Assembly (NCBI GenBank): GCA_030637845.1
Contig: DAOWFT010000001.1
Span: forward strand, 1-5,254
Length of the DNA: 5,254 nucleotides
Direction: 5' to 3'
Source: Thalassospiraceae bacterium
GTDB lineage: Bacteria > Pseudomonadota > Alphaproteobacteria > Rhodospirillales > Magnetovibrionaceae
This document shows positions 1 to 5,254 of this stretch, one piece after another (the first letter of the stretch is position 1; each line of letters begins with the position of its first letter). The position numbers and the translations under genes were made by a program. The notes beneath the pieces are model-generated. The model was not told where the DNA came from. It worked only from the letters and a program-made list of their open reading frames with translations, and made no database searches.

Positions 1-1
1 A

Positions 2-154
2 CAGGTATTCCTGACCGGCACCGCAGCCGAGGTAACACCCGTTGGCACAATTGATAATCACACCTACAACGTTGGTGAAATAACCAAACAATTGATGGAT
101 GATTACGACAAAGTTGTAGGCAAATCCCAAGCCAACGCATCGGCAGCAGAATAA
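2..154 (+). CDS. ilvE: Branched-chain amino acid aminotransferase, C-terminal end (partial)
   Basis: Only the last 50 codons and the TAA stop are in the window; the reading frame is open to the left edge. The visible peptide starts QVFLTGTAAEVTPVGTID. This matches the conserved C-terminal block of class IV PLP-dependent branched-chain aminotransferases (E. coli IlvE has a similar SGTAAEITPV segment), in which the GTAA loop lies by the PLP phosphate and substrate carboxylate. After it come GEITKQLMDDYDKVVG, the usual last helix, and a short polar tail rich in Ala and Ser. The enzyme transfers amino groups between glutamate and the keto acids of Leu, Ile and Val in the cytoplasm. It is convergent with the LOG gene, 12 bases apart. 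The family call is firm; a D-amino-acid or aminodeoxychorismate lyase paralogue is less likely because of the GTAAEVTPV motif. Confidence 0.88.
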   Translation, partial: QVFLTGTAAEVTPVGTIDNHTYNVGEITKQLMDDYDKVVGKSQANASAAE

Positions 155-164
155 TTATATTCTG
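147..164. repeat. A/T-rich inverted repeat across the convergent ilvE/LOG junction
   Basis: CAGAATA (147-153) and TATTCTG (158-164) are perfect reverse complements around the 4-base loop ATTA. The repeat covers the ilvE stop codon and nearly all of the 12-base gap between the two convergent genes. It would form the same hairpin in either transcript. No T run follows on either strand, so it is not a classical intrinsic terminator by itself; it could add to the hairpin next to it or block 3' exonucleases. The repeat is seen directly; a role is inferred. Confidence 0.4.
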
Positions 165-166
165 AG

Positions 167-1012
167 CTAAAACGCACCACCCGGCTGGTTCAGGTGGTGT
201 TTGGAAAGCGCGTCCGTAATAAAATCAAACGCATCGTCGACGTTGTCTGCGCGGTTAAACAAATCAAGATCGCCCGGCGATAGGGTTCCAAATTTTACCA
301 TCGTATCAAGGTTCATTACGTTGTCCCAGTATTCGCTGCCATAAAGCAAGACGGGTAATTTTTTTCCCATCTTTTTGGTAGAAACAAGCGTCATTAATTC
401 AAAAAATTCATCAATGGTTCCGAACCCGCCGGGAAATACTATTATTGCCTTGGCTAAATAGGCAAACCAGAACTTGCGCATGAAAAAATAATGAAACTTG
501 AAGGCGAGATTCCTGCTGATATAAGGATTTCCGCTTTGCTCGTGGGGCAGAGAAATGTTTAGCCCGATGCTCATGCCCTTGGCTTCCGATGCGCCGCGAT
601 TGGCCGCTTCCATAATGCCGGGGCCACCACCGGTGCAAACAACAAACCGCTTGGCCCTGCCTTTTAACCCCTTCGACCACAGGGTCAGACGTTTCGACAA
701 TTCACGGGCGTCTTCGTAATAGGCAGACATTTCCAGCGTGGTCTTGGCCCGATCCATATCGCCGCCATGTTTTTTAGCTGAATCCACGGCCTGCAGGGCA
801 ACATCGCGGGGGCGGGTACGGGCGGAGCCAAAAAACACAATGGTGTCCGAAACCATTTCTTTTTCAAACCGTGCTTCCGGTTCAATAAATTCCGACAAAA
901 TGCGCATACCGCGACCTTCCCGGGACATCATGAAATCCTGGTTGCGATAGGCCTTGATCGGCCAATCATCATCCGTCATGTTTTCCGGTAGGTTTTTGGG
1001 CTTTTTTGTCAT
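167..1012 (-). CDS. LOG-family (TIGR00730) nucleoside 5'-monophosphate phosphoribohydrolase
   Basis: This 281-residue protein has the Rossmann-like LOG / 'lysine decarboxylase-like' fold. Visible motifs are FFGSAR (60-65), GGGPGIMEAANRGA (128-141), the stretch FHYFFMRKF (173-181) and the signature PGGFGTIDE (194-202), whose Glu202 is the expected catalytic acid. Family members hydrolyse the N-glycosidic bond of AMP-like or cytokinin ribotides to free base and ribose 5-phosphate; the older name lysine decarboxylase is wrong for this motif. An N-terminal segment of about 55 residues and a charged helical insert (about 68-120) between the first two motifs mark the longer bacterial LOG subtype, not the short ~190-residue plant-like one or the ~450-residue PpnN. 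The ATG has a good AAAGGA site six bases upstream. It is the last gene of the set, 53 bases after moaE. The substrate (AMP, other purine ribotide or cytokinin ribotide) cannot be read from the sequence. Confidence 0.87.
   Translation of the reverse strand: MTKKPKNLPENMTDDDWPIKAYRNQDFMMSREGRGMRILSEFIEPEARFEKEMVSDTIVFFGSARTRPRDVALQAVDSAKKHGGDMDRAKTTLEMSAYYEDARELSKRLTLWSKGLKGRAKRFVVCTGGGPGIMEAANRGASEAKGMSIGLNISLPHEQSGNPYISRNLAFKFHYFFMRKFWFAYLAKAIIVFPGGFGTIDEFFELMTLVSTKKMGKKLPVLLYGSEYWDNVMNLDTMVKFGTLSPGDLDLFNRADNVDDAFDFITDALSKHHLNQPGGAF
168..199 (-). terminator. Candidate intrinsic terminator within the last codons of the LOG gene
   Basis: On the minus strand CACCACC (199-193) and GGTGGTG (181-175) form a perfect 7-bp G/C-rich stem with an 11-base loop, followed by CG and a run of four T (172-169) that ends in the LOG stop codon. 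It would close the uvrC-to-LOG transcript. The same DNA also encodes the LOG tail HHLNQPGGAF. On the plus strand the stem is followed by only three T, so it could serve ilvE weakly. The T run is short and the loop long, so confidence is moderate. Confidence 0.42.
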
Positions 1013-1013
1013 T

Positions 1014-1061
1014 ATGGTTCCTTTTTTTATACGCTTTTATTATGAACCATTATTTATGGTT
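1014..1061 (-). repeat. Three short complementary segments in the moaE-LOG gap
   Basis: In minus-strand order the gap holds A = AACCAT (1061-1056), B = ATGGTTC (1050-1044) and C = GAACCAT (1020-1014). B can pair with A (6 bp, 5-base loop, directly after the moaE stop) or with C (7 bp, 23-base loop, covering the edge of the LOG Shine-Dalgarno), but not with both. No T run follows the A:B hairpin, so it is not a standard terminator. The complementarity is plain, but the stems are short and A/T-rich and may be chance. Confidence 0.35.
1019..1024 (-). promoter_or_regulatory. Ribosome binding site of the LOG gene
   Basis: The minus strand reads AAAGGA followed by ACCATA and then the ATG at 1012, a six-base spacer. 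It is the clearest Shine-Dalgarno in the window and supports this start. Its last two bases fall in an inverted repeat that could pair with a segment further upstream. Confidence 0.6.
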
Positions 1062-1065
1062 TTAT

Positions 1066-1530
1066 CTATTTCTTTTCCCAGCGCTGGGCGCTGCCAACGT
1101 CCGATGATTTTTCTTCCACCCATTTGACGCCTGAGCCTGTTTCTTCTTTTTTCCAAAACGGGGCTTGGGTTTTTAGAAAATCCATGATGAAGCTAGCGCC
1201 ATCAAAGGCAGCATTGCGGTGTACCGCCGCCACCATCACCAGCACTATCTGATCACCCGGCGCCAGCCGGCCGATACGGTGAATTATAGTCACCTCTGAT
1301 AATTCCCAGCGCTGACGGGCCGCATCTTCAATTTTTGCTAATTGTTTTTCGGTCATGCCGGGATAATGTTCCAGCGTCATGGAGGAGATTTTTTTATCCT
1401 CACCTTGCTGCCCGGAAAAATCTCGAACCAAACCGATAAACGAACAAACCCCACCAATGCCATCGTTGCCAGACGATATTTTTTTTAGCTCTTGGCCAAT
1501 ATCAAAATCTTCTGCTTGTACTTGTATCAT
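1066..1530 (-). CDS. moaE: Molybdopterin synthase, large catalytic subunit MoaE
   Basis: MoaE is the catalytic subunit of the MoaD2-MoaE2 heterotetramer, which adds two sulfurs to cyclic pyranopterin monophosphate to make molybdopterin in the cytoplasm. The 154 residues span the whole family length (E. coli about 150). Visible landmarks are FIGLVRDF with Arg36, LEHYPGMTEKQL (53-64), IIHRIGRLAPGD (82-93), AAVHRNAAF with His104-Arg105, and FLKTQAPFWKKE (118-129). Lys120 and Lys127 correspond to E. coli Lys119 and Lys126 of the active site, and WVE (137-139) follows. The chain looks complete and active. It begins 11 bases after the moaD stop, with a GGGTGG site about six bases before the ATG; part of that site directly follows the moaD stop, so the two genes are probably coupled in translation. 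Very similar throughout to the E. coli protein. Confidence 0.97.
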   Translation of the reverse strand: MIQVQAEDFDIGQELKKISSGNDGIGGVCSFIGLVRDFSGQQGEDKKISSMTLEHYPGMTEKQLAKIEDAARQRWELSEVTIIHRIGRLAPGDQIVLVMVAAVHRNAAFDGASFIMDFLKTQAPFWKKEETGSGVKWVEEKSSDVGSAQRWEKK

Positions 1531-1541
1531 GTTGCCACCCG

Positions 1542-1793
1542 CTACCCGCCGGTTACCGGTGGGAAAAATGCAATTTCATCGCTGTCTTTAATCGCGGCCG
1601 AGACCTGAACGTGTTCCATGTTTAGGGCAACCCGAACCAGCGAGGTGTCGGAAAATGCTTTTTCAAACCCCCCGCCACGGTTTTTAAGAAATCCTATCAG
1701 GCCTTCTATATCGGTTACGTTTTCCGGCAATGAAATATCTTCCTCGCCGATGCCGGTTTTTTCCTTTAGCCACGCAAAATATAAAACCTTCAT
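1542..1793 (-). CDS. moaD: Molybdopterin synthase, small sulfur-carrier subunit MoaD
   Basis: MoaD is a ubiquitin-fold sulfur carrier of about 80 residues. Its C-terminal glycine is adenylylated by MoeB, converted to a thiocarboxylate and inserted into the MoaE active site. This protein has 83 residues, begins MKVLYFAWLKEKTG (the usual first strand and helix) and ends IAFFPPVTGG, with the essential Gly-Gly terminus at 82-83. The middle segment LVRVALNMEHV aligns with the conserved VAVN strand of the family. The start codon overlaps the moeA stop as ATGA (1793-1790), and a GAGG lies seven bases upstream within moeA. It stands directly before its partner moaE. No moeB is visible, so the activating enzyme must be encoded elsewhere. 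ThiS is the main alternative, but size, the FFPPVTGG end and the moaE neighbour exclude it. Confidence 0.96.
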   Translation of the reverse strand: MKVLYFAWLKEKTGIGEEDISLPENVTDIEGLIGFLKNRGGGFEKAFSDTSLVRVALNMEHVQVSAAIKDSDEIAFFPPVTGG

Positions 1794-3070
1794 CGAAATG
1801 CCTCGTTAAATGGAATGAAGTTCAGCATGTCACCTTTTTTAATGCTGGTGGTATCTGCGGGTATTTCAACAAAACCGTTTGCCGCCACCATGGATGACAA
1901 TATTCCAGACCCCTGCGACGAGAATATGTTTACCAGCGCGGGGCCGTCGTTGCCGGGCTCAAGATTGCCACGCATCCATTCCAGCCTTCCCGCCCTGCGC
2001 TCAAGGGAAAAATCTGCTTGGGCCAAGTAACGGGGAACATCAATATCGCTGCGCCCAGACATTAACAATATCATCGGTCTTGCCACCATCATCAAGGTCA
2101 CCATTGCCGAAACCGGATTACCGGGCAAACCAACGAAGGCGGCGCCGTCAATTGTGCCAAGGGCAACTGGCTTTCCCGGCTTTACCCTCAGGCGCCAAAA
2201 ATGAAGCGAGCCCATATCTTTCAAAATATTTGCCACATGGTCTTCGTCGCCAACGCTGACGCCGCCGGATGTAAGCAATACATCATTGTTGCCGGCTGCT
2301 TTTTTTAATGCTGCGCGTATGATGTCCGGATCATCCGGCAGGATGCCGAGGTCGGTTACTTCACAACCAAGCCCCTTTAACAATGCAATTACGGTGGGAC
2401 GATTGGCATCATAAATTGATCCGGGTTTAAGTTCTGCATTTGATGCATCCGTAATTTCGTCACCGGTGGAAAAAACCCCGGCGCGAAGTCGTTTGTAAAC
2501 CTTGACCGTGGTTTGCCCAACCGCTGCCCCAAGGCCAATTTCCTGCGCCCGCAACATCTGCCCGCTCCGCAAAATAATATCGCCCGATTTTACGTCCTCA
2601 CCCATTTTACGGCAGTTATCGCCGGACTTTACGCCGGGGGGAAAAACTGCCATGTCGCCATCGCCCTCAACTGTGACCTTTTCCTGCATAACAACACTGT
2701 CGGGCCCATTGCCATTAAGTCCTGGTGGAAGCGGCGCACCGGTAAAAATGCGTAGAGCCTCACCCGGTTTGGCCGGGCGAGGCAATGGGTGGCCTGCGGC
2801 AATACGTCCGCTAACGGGAAGACGGGTGGGTTCTGTAGCACTTAGATCATCTGCAAAAACCGCATACCCATCCATGGCCGAATTATTATGGGGCGGAACA
2901 TTAACCGATGATTTTATATCTTCGGCCAAGATCCGGCCAAGGCCGTCGCTTAAGGGGATATCCTCCACGCCACATACGTTGGTTGTGCGAGATTTAATTA
3001 ACCCCAGCGCATCGGACAGTTCCATAAGTCCGTCCACCACATTGAAACAATCGTCTTTAATAATGCTCAT
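1790..3070 (-). CDS. moeA: Molybdopterin molybdenumtransferase MoeA
   Basis: MoeA takes adenylylated molybdopterin and inserts molybdate to give active molybdenum cofactor. The protein has 426 residues (E. coli 411) and all four domains. Motifs in order are NSAMDGYAV (63-71), FTGAPLPPG (109-117), GEDV (157-160), STGDE (201-205), SGGVSVGDED (268-277), VKPGKPVALG (296-305, with the lysines expected to bind substrate) and GLPGNPVSAM (314-323). Domain III, the molybdopterin-binding fold, covers about 190-325 and the C-terminal beta-barrel domain about 345-422. The ATG at 3070 lies three bases after the pgsA stop and has no recognisable Shine-Dalgarno, so translation probably depends on ribosomes finishing pgsA. 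A second possible start is Met16 (3025), near where shorter homologues begin; GGACGG precedes it. I keep the longer start because the frame abuts pgsA so tightly. The gene overlaps moaD by four bases. Confidence 0.96.
   Translation of the reverse strand: MSIIKDDCFNVVDGLMELSDALGLIKSRTTNVCGVEDIPLSDGLGRILAEDIKSSVNVPPHNNSAMDGYAVFADDLSATEPTRLPVSGRIAAGHPLPRPAKPGEALRIFTGAPLPPGLNGNGPDSVVMQEKVTVEGDGDMAVFPPGVKSGDNCRKMGEDVKSGDIILRSGQMLRAQEIGLGAAVGQTTVKVYKRLRAGVFSTGDEITDASNAELKPGSIYDANRPTVIALLKGLGCEVTDLGILPDDPDIIRAALKKAAGNNDVLLTSGGVSVGDEDHVANILKDMGSLHFWRLRVKPGKPVALGTIDGAAFVGLPGNPVSAMVTLMMVARPMILLMSGRSDIDVPRYLAQADFSLERRAGRLEWMRGNLEPGNDGPALVNIFSSQGSGILSSMVAANGFVEIPADTTSIKKGDMLNFIPFNEAFR
1801..1804 (-). promoter_or_regulatory. 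moaD ribosome binding site inside the moeA 3' end
   Basis: GAGG sits seven bases before the moaD ATG and within the last codons of moeA. Together with the ATGA stop-start overlap (1793-1790) this supports translational coupling of moeA and moaD and fixes the moaD start. Confidence 0.6.
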
Positions 3071-3073
3071 TTT

Positions 3074-3679
3074 TTATGGCTTAAAGTCAGGATTATTTTT
3101 TGATTCTGCTTCGCCGTCCGTTATTGCAATATGTTTGAGACCCGCACGCAAATAATCATAGCCCGTAATCAGCGTTATTAATGCGGCTATCCATAAGCCC
3201 CAAATGCCAATTTCCAACGTTGTTGCAAAACCAAAGTCGGGGCCAACCGAACCAACAATAAGAAAACCCAACGCCAACATCTGAATTGTGGTTTTCCATT
3301 TTGCCAACAGGCTTACCGGCATGCTGACACGGGCTTCGGCCAGAAATTCACGCAAACCCGAAACCAATATTTCCCGACACAGTATTATTGCCGCGGGAAA
3401 TATCACCGCGCCGCTTATGGTTTCAACCCCGACCAGCACAAACAGCACCCCGGCCACCAATAATTTGTCGGCAATGGGGTCGAGGAAACGCCCAAATGCA
3501 GATTGCTGGTGCCAAGCGCGAGCCAGATAGCCATCAAAAAAATCGGTTATGCAGGCATAGGTATAGGCGGTAAAGGCAAGCCAGTTACCAAAGGGCCCAC
3601 CTATCAGAATAAAAATCAGCACAACCGGTATCGCTGCTATTCTGGATACGGTCAGTATGTTTGGAAGATTTAAAAGCAT
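3074..3679 (-). CDS. pgsA: CDP-diacylglycerol-glycerol-3-phosphate 3-phosphatidyltransferase PgsA
   Basis: This inner-membrane enzyme joins CDP-diacylglycerol and glycerol 3-phosphate to phosphatidylglycerol phosphate, the committed step to phosphatidylglycerol and cardiolipin. The 201 residues carry the full CDP-alcohol phosphotransferase motif DxxDGxxAR(x8)GxxxDxxxD at 46-71 (Asp46, Asp49, Gly50, Ala53, Arg54, Gly63, Asp67, Asp71). The N-terminus LNLPNILTVSRI and the REILVSGLREF stretch (102-112) are typical of PgsA rather than of phosphatidylserine or phosphatidylcholine synthases. About six hydrophobic segments are visible, near 12-28, 32-46, 72-88, 90-104, 132-147 and 153-174, and the tail is hydrophilic. 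It lies 45 bases after uvrC, the common uvrC-pgsA pairing of proteobacteria. The Shine-Dalgarno is poor (only GGTAAC upstream), but the start fits the family. Confidence 0.96.
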   Translation of the reverse strand: MLLNLPNILTVSRIAAIPVVLIFILIGGPFGNWLAFTAYTYACITDFFDGYLARAWHQQSAFGRFLDPIADKLLVAGVLFVLVGVETISGAVIFPAAIILCREILVSGLREFLAEARVSMPVSLLAKWKTTIQMLALGFLIVGSVGPDFGFATTLEIGIWGLWIAALITLITGYDYLRAGLKHIAITDGEAESKNNPDFKP

Positions 3680-3724
3680 GTTGATGTTACCGTATTGGTA
3701 TTATTTGCTTGTCATTCTAGCCAT

Positions 3725-5254
3725 TTAATCGCCGGGATGAAACCAGTCATAAATGGCTCTGGCGGTGGAGCCTGATATTCCTTTTACGGCTTCAAGGTCA
3801 TTTAATCCAGCATCCTTGACCGCGGCACTTGAGCCAAAATGATGCAATAGGGCTTTCTTGCGCCCCGGGCCGACACCGGGAATATCGTCTATCCCTGAGC
3901 GAACCAAGGATTTGGCCCTTCTTGCCCTGTGGCTGCCAATGGCAAAACGGTGGGCCTCGTCACGAATGCGCTGCAAAAAATATAAAATTGGGTCGCGCCC
4001 ATCCAATATCAATGGCGCGGACTTGCCCGGTTGGTGGATTTGCTCGCGCCCGGCGTTTCTGTCCGGGCCTTTTGAAATTGCACAAAGCGCCACGTCTTCT
4101 ATGCCGAGGTCGGCAAATACTTCCATTGCAACCCCAAGCTGGCCTTTGCCGCCATCGACAATTACCAGATCGGGCAAATCCCATTTTTTATCTTGGCGGG
4201 CGGGCGATGCTTCCTTCATGGCGCGAGAAAAGCGCCTGGTTAGAACTTCGCGCATCATGGCGTAATCATCACCCGGCGCCAACGGGCCCTTGATATTGAA
4301 TTTACGATAGGCGTTCCTCTGAAAACCATCTCTGCCCGCAACAATCATTGCCCCGACTGCCTTGGTTCCCGATACGTGGGAGTTATCATAGACCTCTATC
4401 CGTTCCGGGATTTGATCCAGTTTCAATACATCGGCCAATCCGGCTAATGATTTAGCTTGAGTTTCATTTTCTGCTTTCTTTCTGATAAGCGCGCCACGGG
4501 CATTTTCTGCTGCGTGGGCCACCAATCTGGCGCGGTTACCACGGGTCGGGGTCTTGATGGTTACCTTGCGCCCAGCACGGGCGCTCAAGGCATCAGCCAT
4601 TACCACACCGGAACCGGCCTCGGATAAAGAATGGCTCAGCAATACCTCGGGCGGCGGCGTGTGGGCCGAATAAAACTGGCCAAGGAATGCTTCCAGCACC
4701 ACGGACGGGGTTTCGCCTGCGGCCCCTGCCGGATAAAAGGCGCGATTGCCAAAATTACGCCCGCCCCTGAAAAAGAACACCTGCACGCACGCCCTTGCGT
4801 CATCCTGATAAAGCGCAATAACGTCGGCGTCTTTTATGTTTCCGGGGTTTATATCCTGATGGCCCTGAATACGGCTAAGGGCATGGATTCTATCGCGTAA
4901 ACTGGCGGCCTGCTCGAACTCTTGGTTGTCACTGGCTGCCTGCATGTCGGCGGCCATGGATTGTTGTATTTTCTGGCTTCGCCCTTTGAGAAATTCGCTG
5001 GCTTGGGCCACCAGTTTCGAATAATCGCCCTCATTGATTTTTCCGACACAGGGGCCGGAGCAACGCTTTATCTGAAATAAGAGACACGGTCTGGTGCGAG
5101 ATGAAAAAACCGCATCGGAACAGGTTCTGAGCAAAAACGCCCTTTGCAGGGTGGTGATGGTTTCATTTACCGCCCAGGCGGAAGCAAAGGGGCCAAAATA
5201 ATCCCCCTTGGCCCCATGGGCGCCCCGGTGTTTTATCACCCGGGCGAATTGGTG
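3725..5254 (-). CDS. uvrC: Excinuclease ABC subunit C (UvrC), N-terminus beyond the window
   Basis: UvrC cuts the damaged strand on both sides of a lesion after UvrA-UvrB recognition. The frame is open to the right edge. The 509 visible residues begin HQFARVIKHRGAHGAKGDYF, which is the end of the GIY-YIG nuclease domain; the GTG at 5239 is an internal valine codon, not a start. Counting from the first visible residue, four cysteines at 45, 57, 65 and 69 have the spacing of the E. coli iron-sulfur ligands (154, 166, 174, 178). A UVR (UvrB-binding) domain lies near 80-130. The RNase H-like nuclease has VYDNSH (Asp290), GDDYAMM (Asp329), VDGGKGQ (Asp367) and RDEAHRFA (His435), matching the 5'-incision residues. 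Two helix-hairpin-helix motifs end the protein (about 450-505, IDDIPGVGPGRKKALL). It is probably the first visible gene of the operon; any promoter is outside the window. Confidence 0.97.
   Translation of the reverse strand, partial: HQFARVIKHRGAHGAKGDYFGPFASAWAVNETITTLQRAFLLRTCSDAVFSSRTRPCLLFQIKRCSGPCVGKINEGDYSKLVAQASEFLKGRSQKIQQSMAADMQAASDNQEFEQAASLRDRIHALSRIQGHQDINPGNIKDADVIALYQDDARACVQVFFFRGGRNFGNRAFYPAGAAGETPSVVLEAFLGQFYSAHTPPPEVLLSHSLSEAGSGVVMADALSARAGRKVTIKTPTRGNRARLVAHAAENARGALIRKKAENETQAKSLAGLADVLKLDQIPERIEVYDNSHVSGTKAVGAMIVAGRDGFQRNAYRKFNIKGPLAPGDDYAMMREVLTRRFSRAMKEASPARQDKKWDLPDLVIVDGGKGQLGVAMEVFADLGIEDVALCAISKGPDRNAGREQIHQPGKSAPLILDGRDPILYFLQRIRDEAHRFAIGSHRARRAKSLVRSGIDDIPGVGPGRKKALLHHFGSSAAVKDAGLNDLEAVKGISGSTARAIYDWFHPGD

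Noticed and set aside
2502..3155. Plus-strand open frame of 217 codons opposite moeA and pgsA
   Set aside because: The peptide is rich in Pro, Ser and Arg, resembles no family I know, and lies antisense to two well-conserved genes. It is a shadow of moeA codon usage, as are the other plus-strand frames over uvrC.
3701..3724. Seven-codon reading frame (MARMTSK) directly after the uvrC stop, in frame with uvrC, in the gap before pgsA
   Set aside because: It is too short to judge and has no clear ribosome binding site; an ATG after TAA followed by a stop within eight codons is expected by chance.
3680..3724. Possible promoter or terminator in the uvrC-pgsA gap
   Set aside because: The only inverted repeat is the 4-bp TACC-AATAC-GGTA with no T run. 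A TAGAAT hexamer is present, but I see no matching -35 at a proper distance.
3829..4293. Plus-strand frame of 154 codons opposite uvrC
   Set aside because: It is antisense to the conserved UvrC nuclease and helix-hairpin-helix region, with low-complexity composition and no recognisable motif.
5237..5239. GTG as a start codon for uvrC
   Set aside because: The frame continues upstream to the window edge as HQFARV, which fits the UvrC alignment before KHRGA; the real start lies outside.
1..5254. Mobile element, CRISPR, phage, toxin-antitoxin or defence genes
   Set aside because: Every stretch over 53 bases is taken up by a recognised conserved gene. I found no long repeats, att-like duplications or tRNA folds. 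Three TAG stops (LOG, moaE, moaD) are slightly uncommon but not evidence of transfer or recoding.

Overview
The window looks like a chromosomal housekeeping region of a free-living Gram-negative bacterium, most likely an alphaproteobacterium. The basis is the gene order uvrC-pgsA followed by molybdopterin genes, an arrangement I know from alphaproteobacterial chromosomes, and the close fit of the UvrC, IlvE and LOG proteins to alphaproteobacterial-style versions. Base composition is moderate, with A/T-rich gaps, which would suit a marine Rhodospirillales-like lineage, but that finer placement is a guess. I see no tRNA, rRNA, CRISPR array, insertion sequence, phage gene or other sign of transfer.

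Layout: the left edge (2-154, plus strand) carries the last 50 codons of a branched-chain aminotransferase gene (ilvE). Everything else is on the minus strand and reads right to left: uvrC (its 5' part lies beyond the right edge, 5254-3725), pgsA (3679-3074), moeA (3070-1790), moaD (1793-1542), moaE (1530-1066) and a LOG-family nucleotide phosphoribohydrolase gene (1012-167). The gaps are 45, 3, -4, 11 and 53 bases, so this looks like one transcription unit of six genes. It meets ilvE head-on, with only 12 bases between the two stop codons. No stretch without a gene exceeds 53 bases.

Function: UvrC is the dual-incision nuclease of nucleotide excision repair. PgsA makes phosphatidylglycerol phosphate for the membrane. 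MoaD and MoaE form molybdopterin synthase, and MoeA inserts molybdate into the adenylylated product, so the central three genes form a molybdenum cofactor block. The LOG protein probably cleaves nucleoside 5'-monophosphates to base and ribose 5-phosphate. All full-length proteins appear intact, with their key motifs present.

I found no new biological system. The points worth a second look are small: a hairpin plus short T run that forms the last codons of the LOG gene, an A/T-rich inverted repeat across the convergent stops, competing short inverted repeats in the moaE-LOG gap that reach the LOG ribosome binding site, the lack of a Shine-Dalgarno before moeA, and the LOG gene attached to a molybdenum cofactor block.
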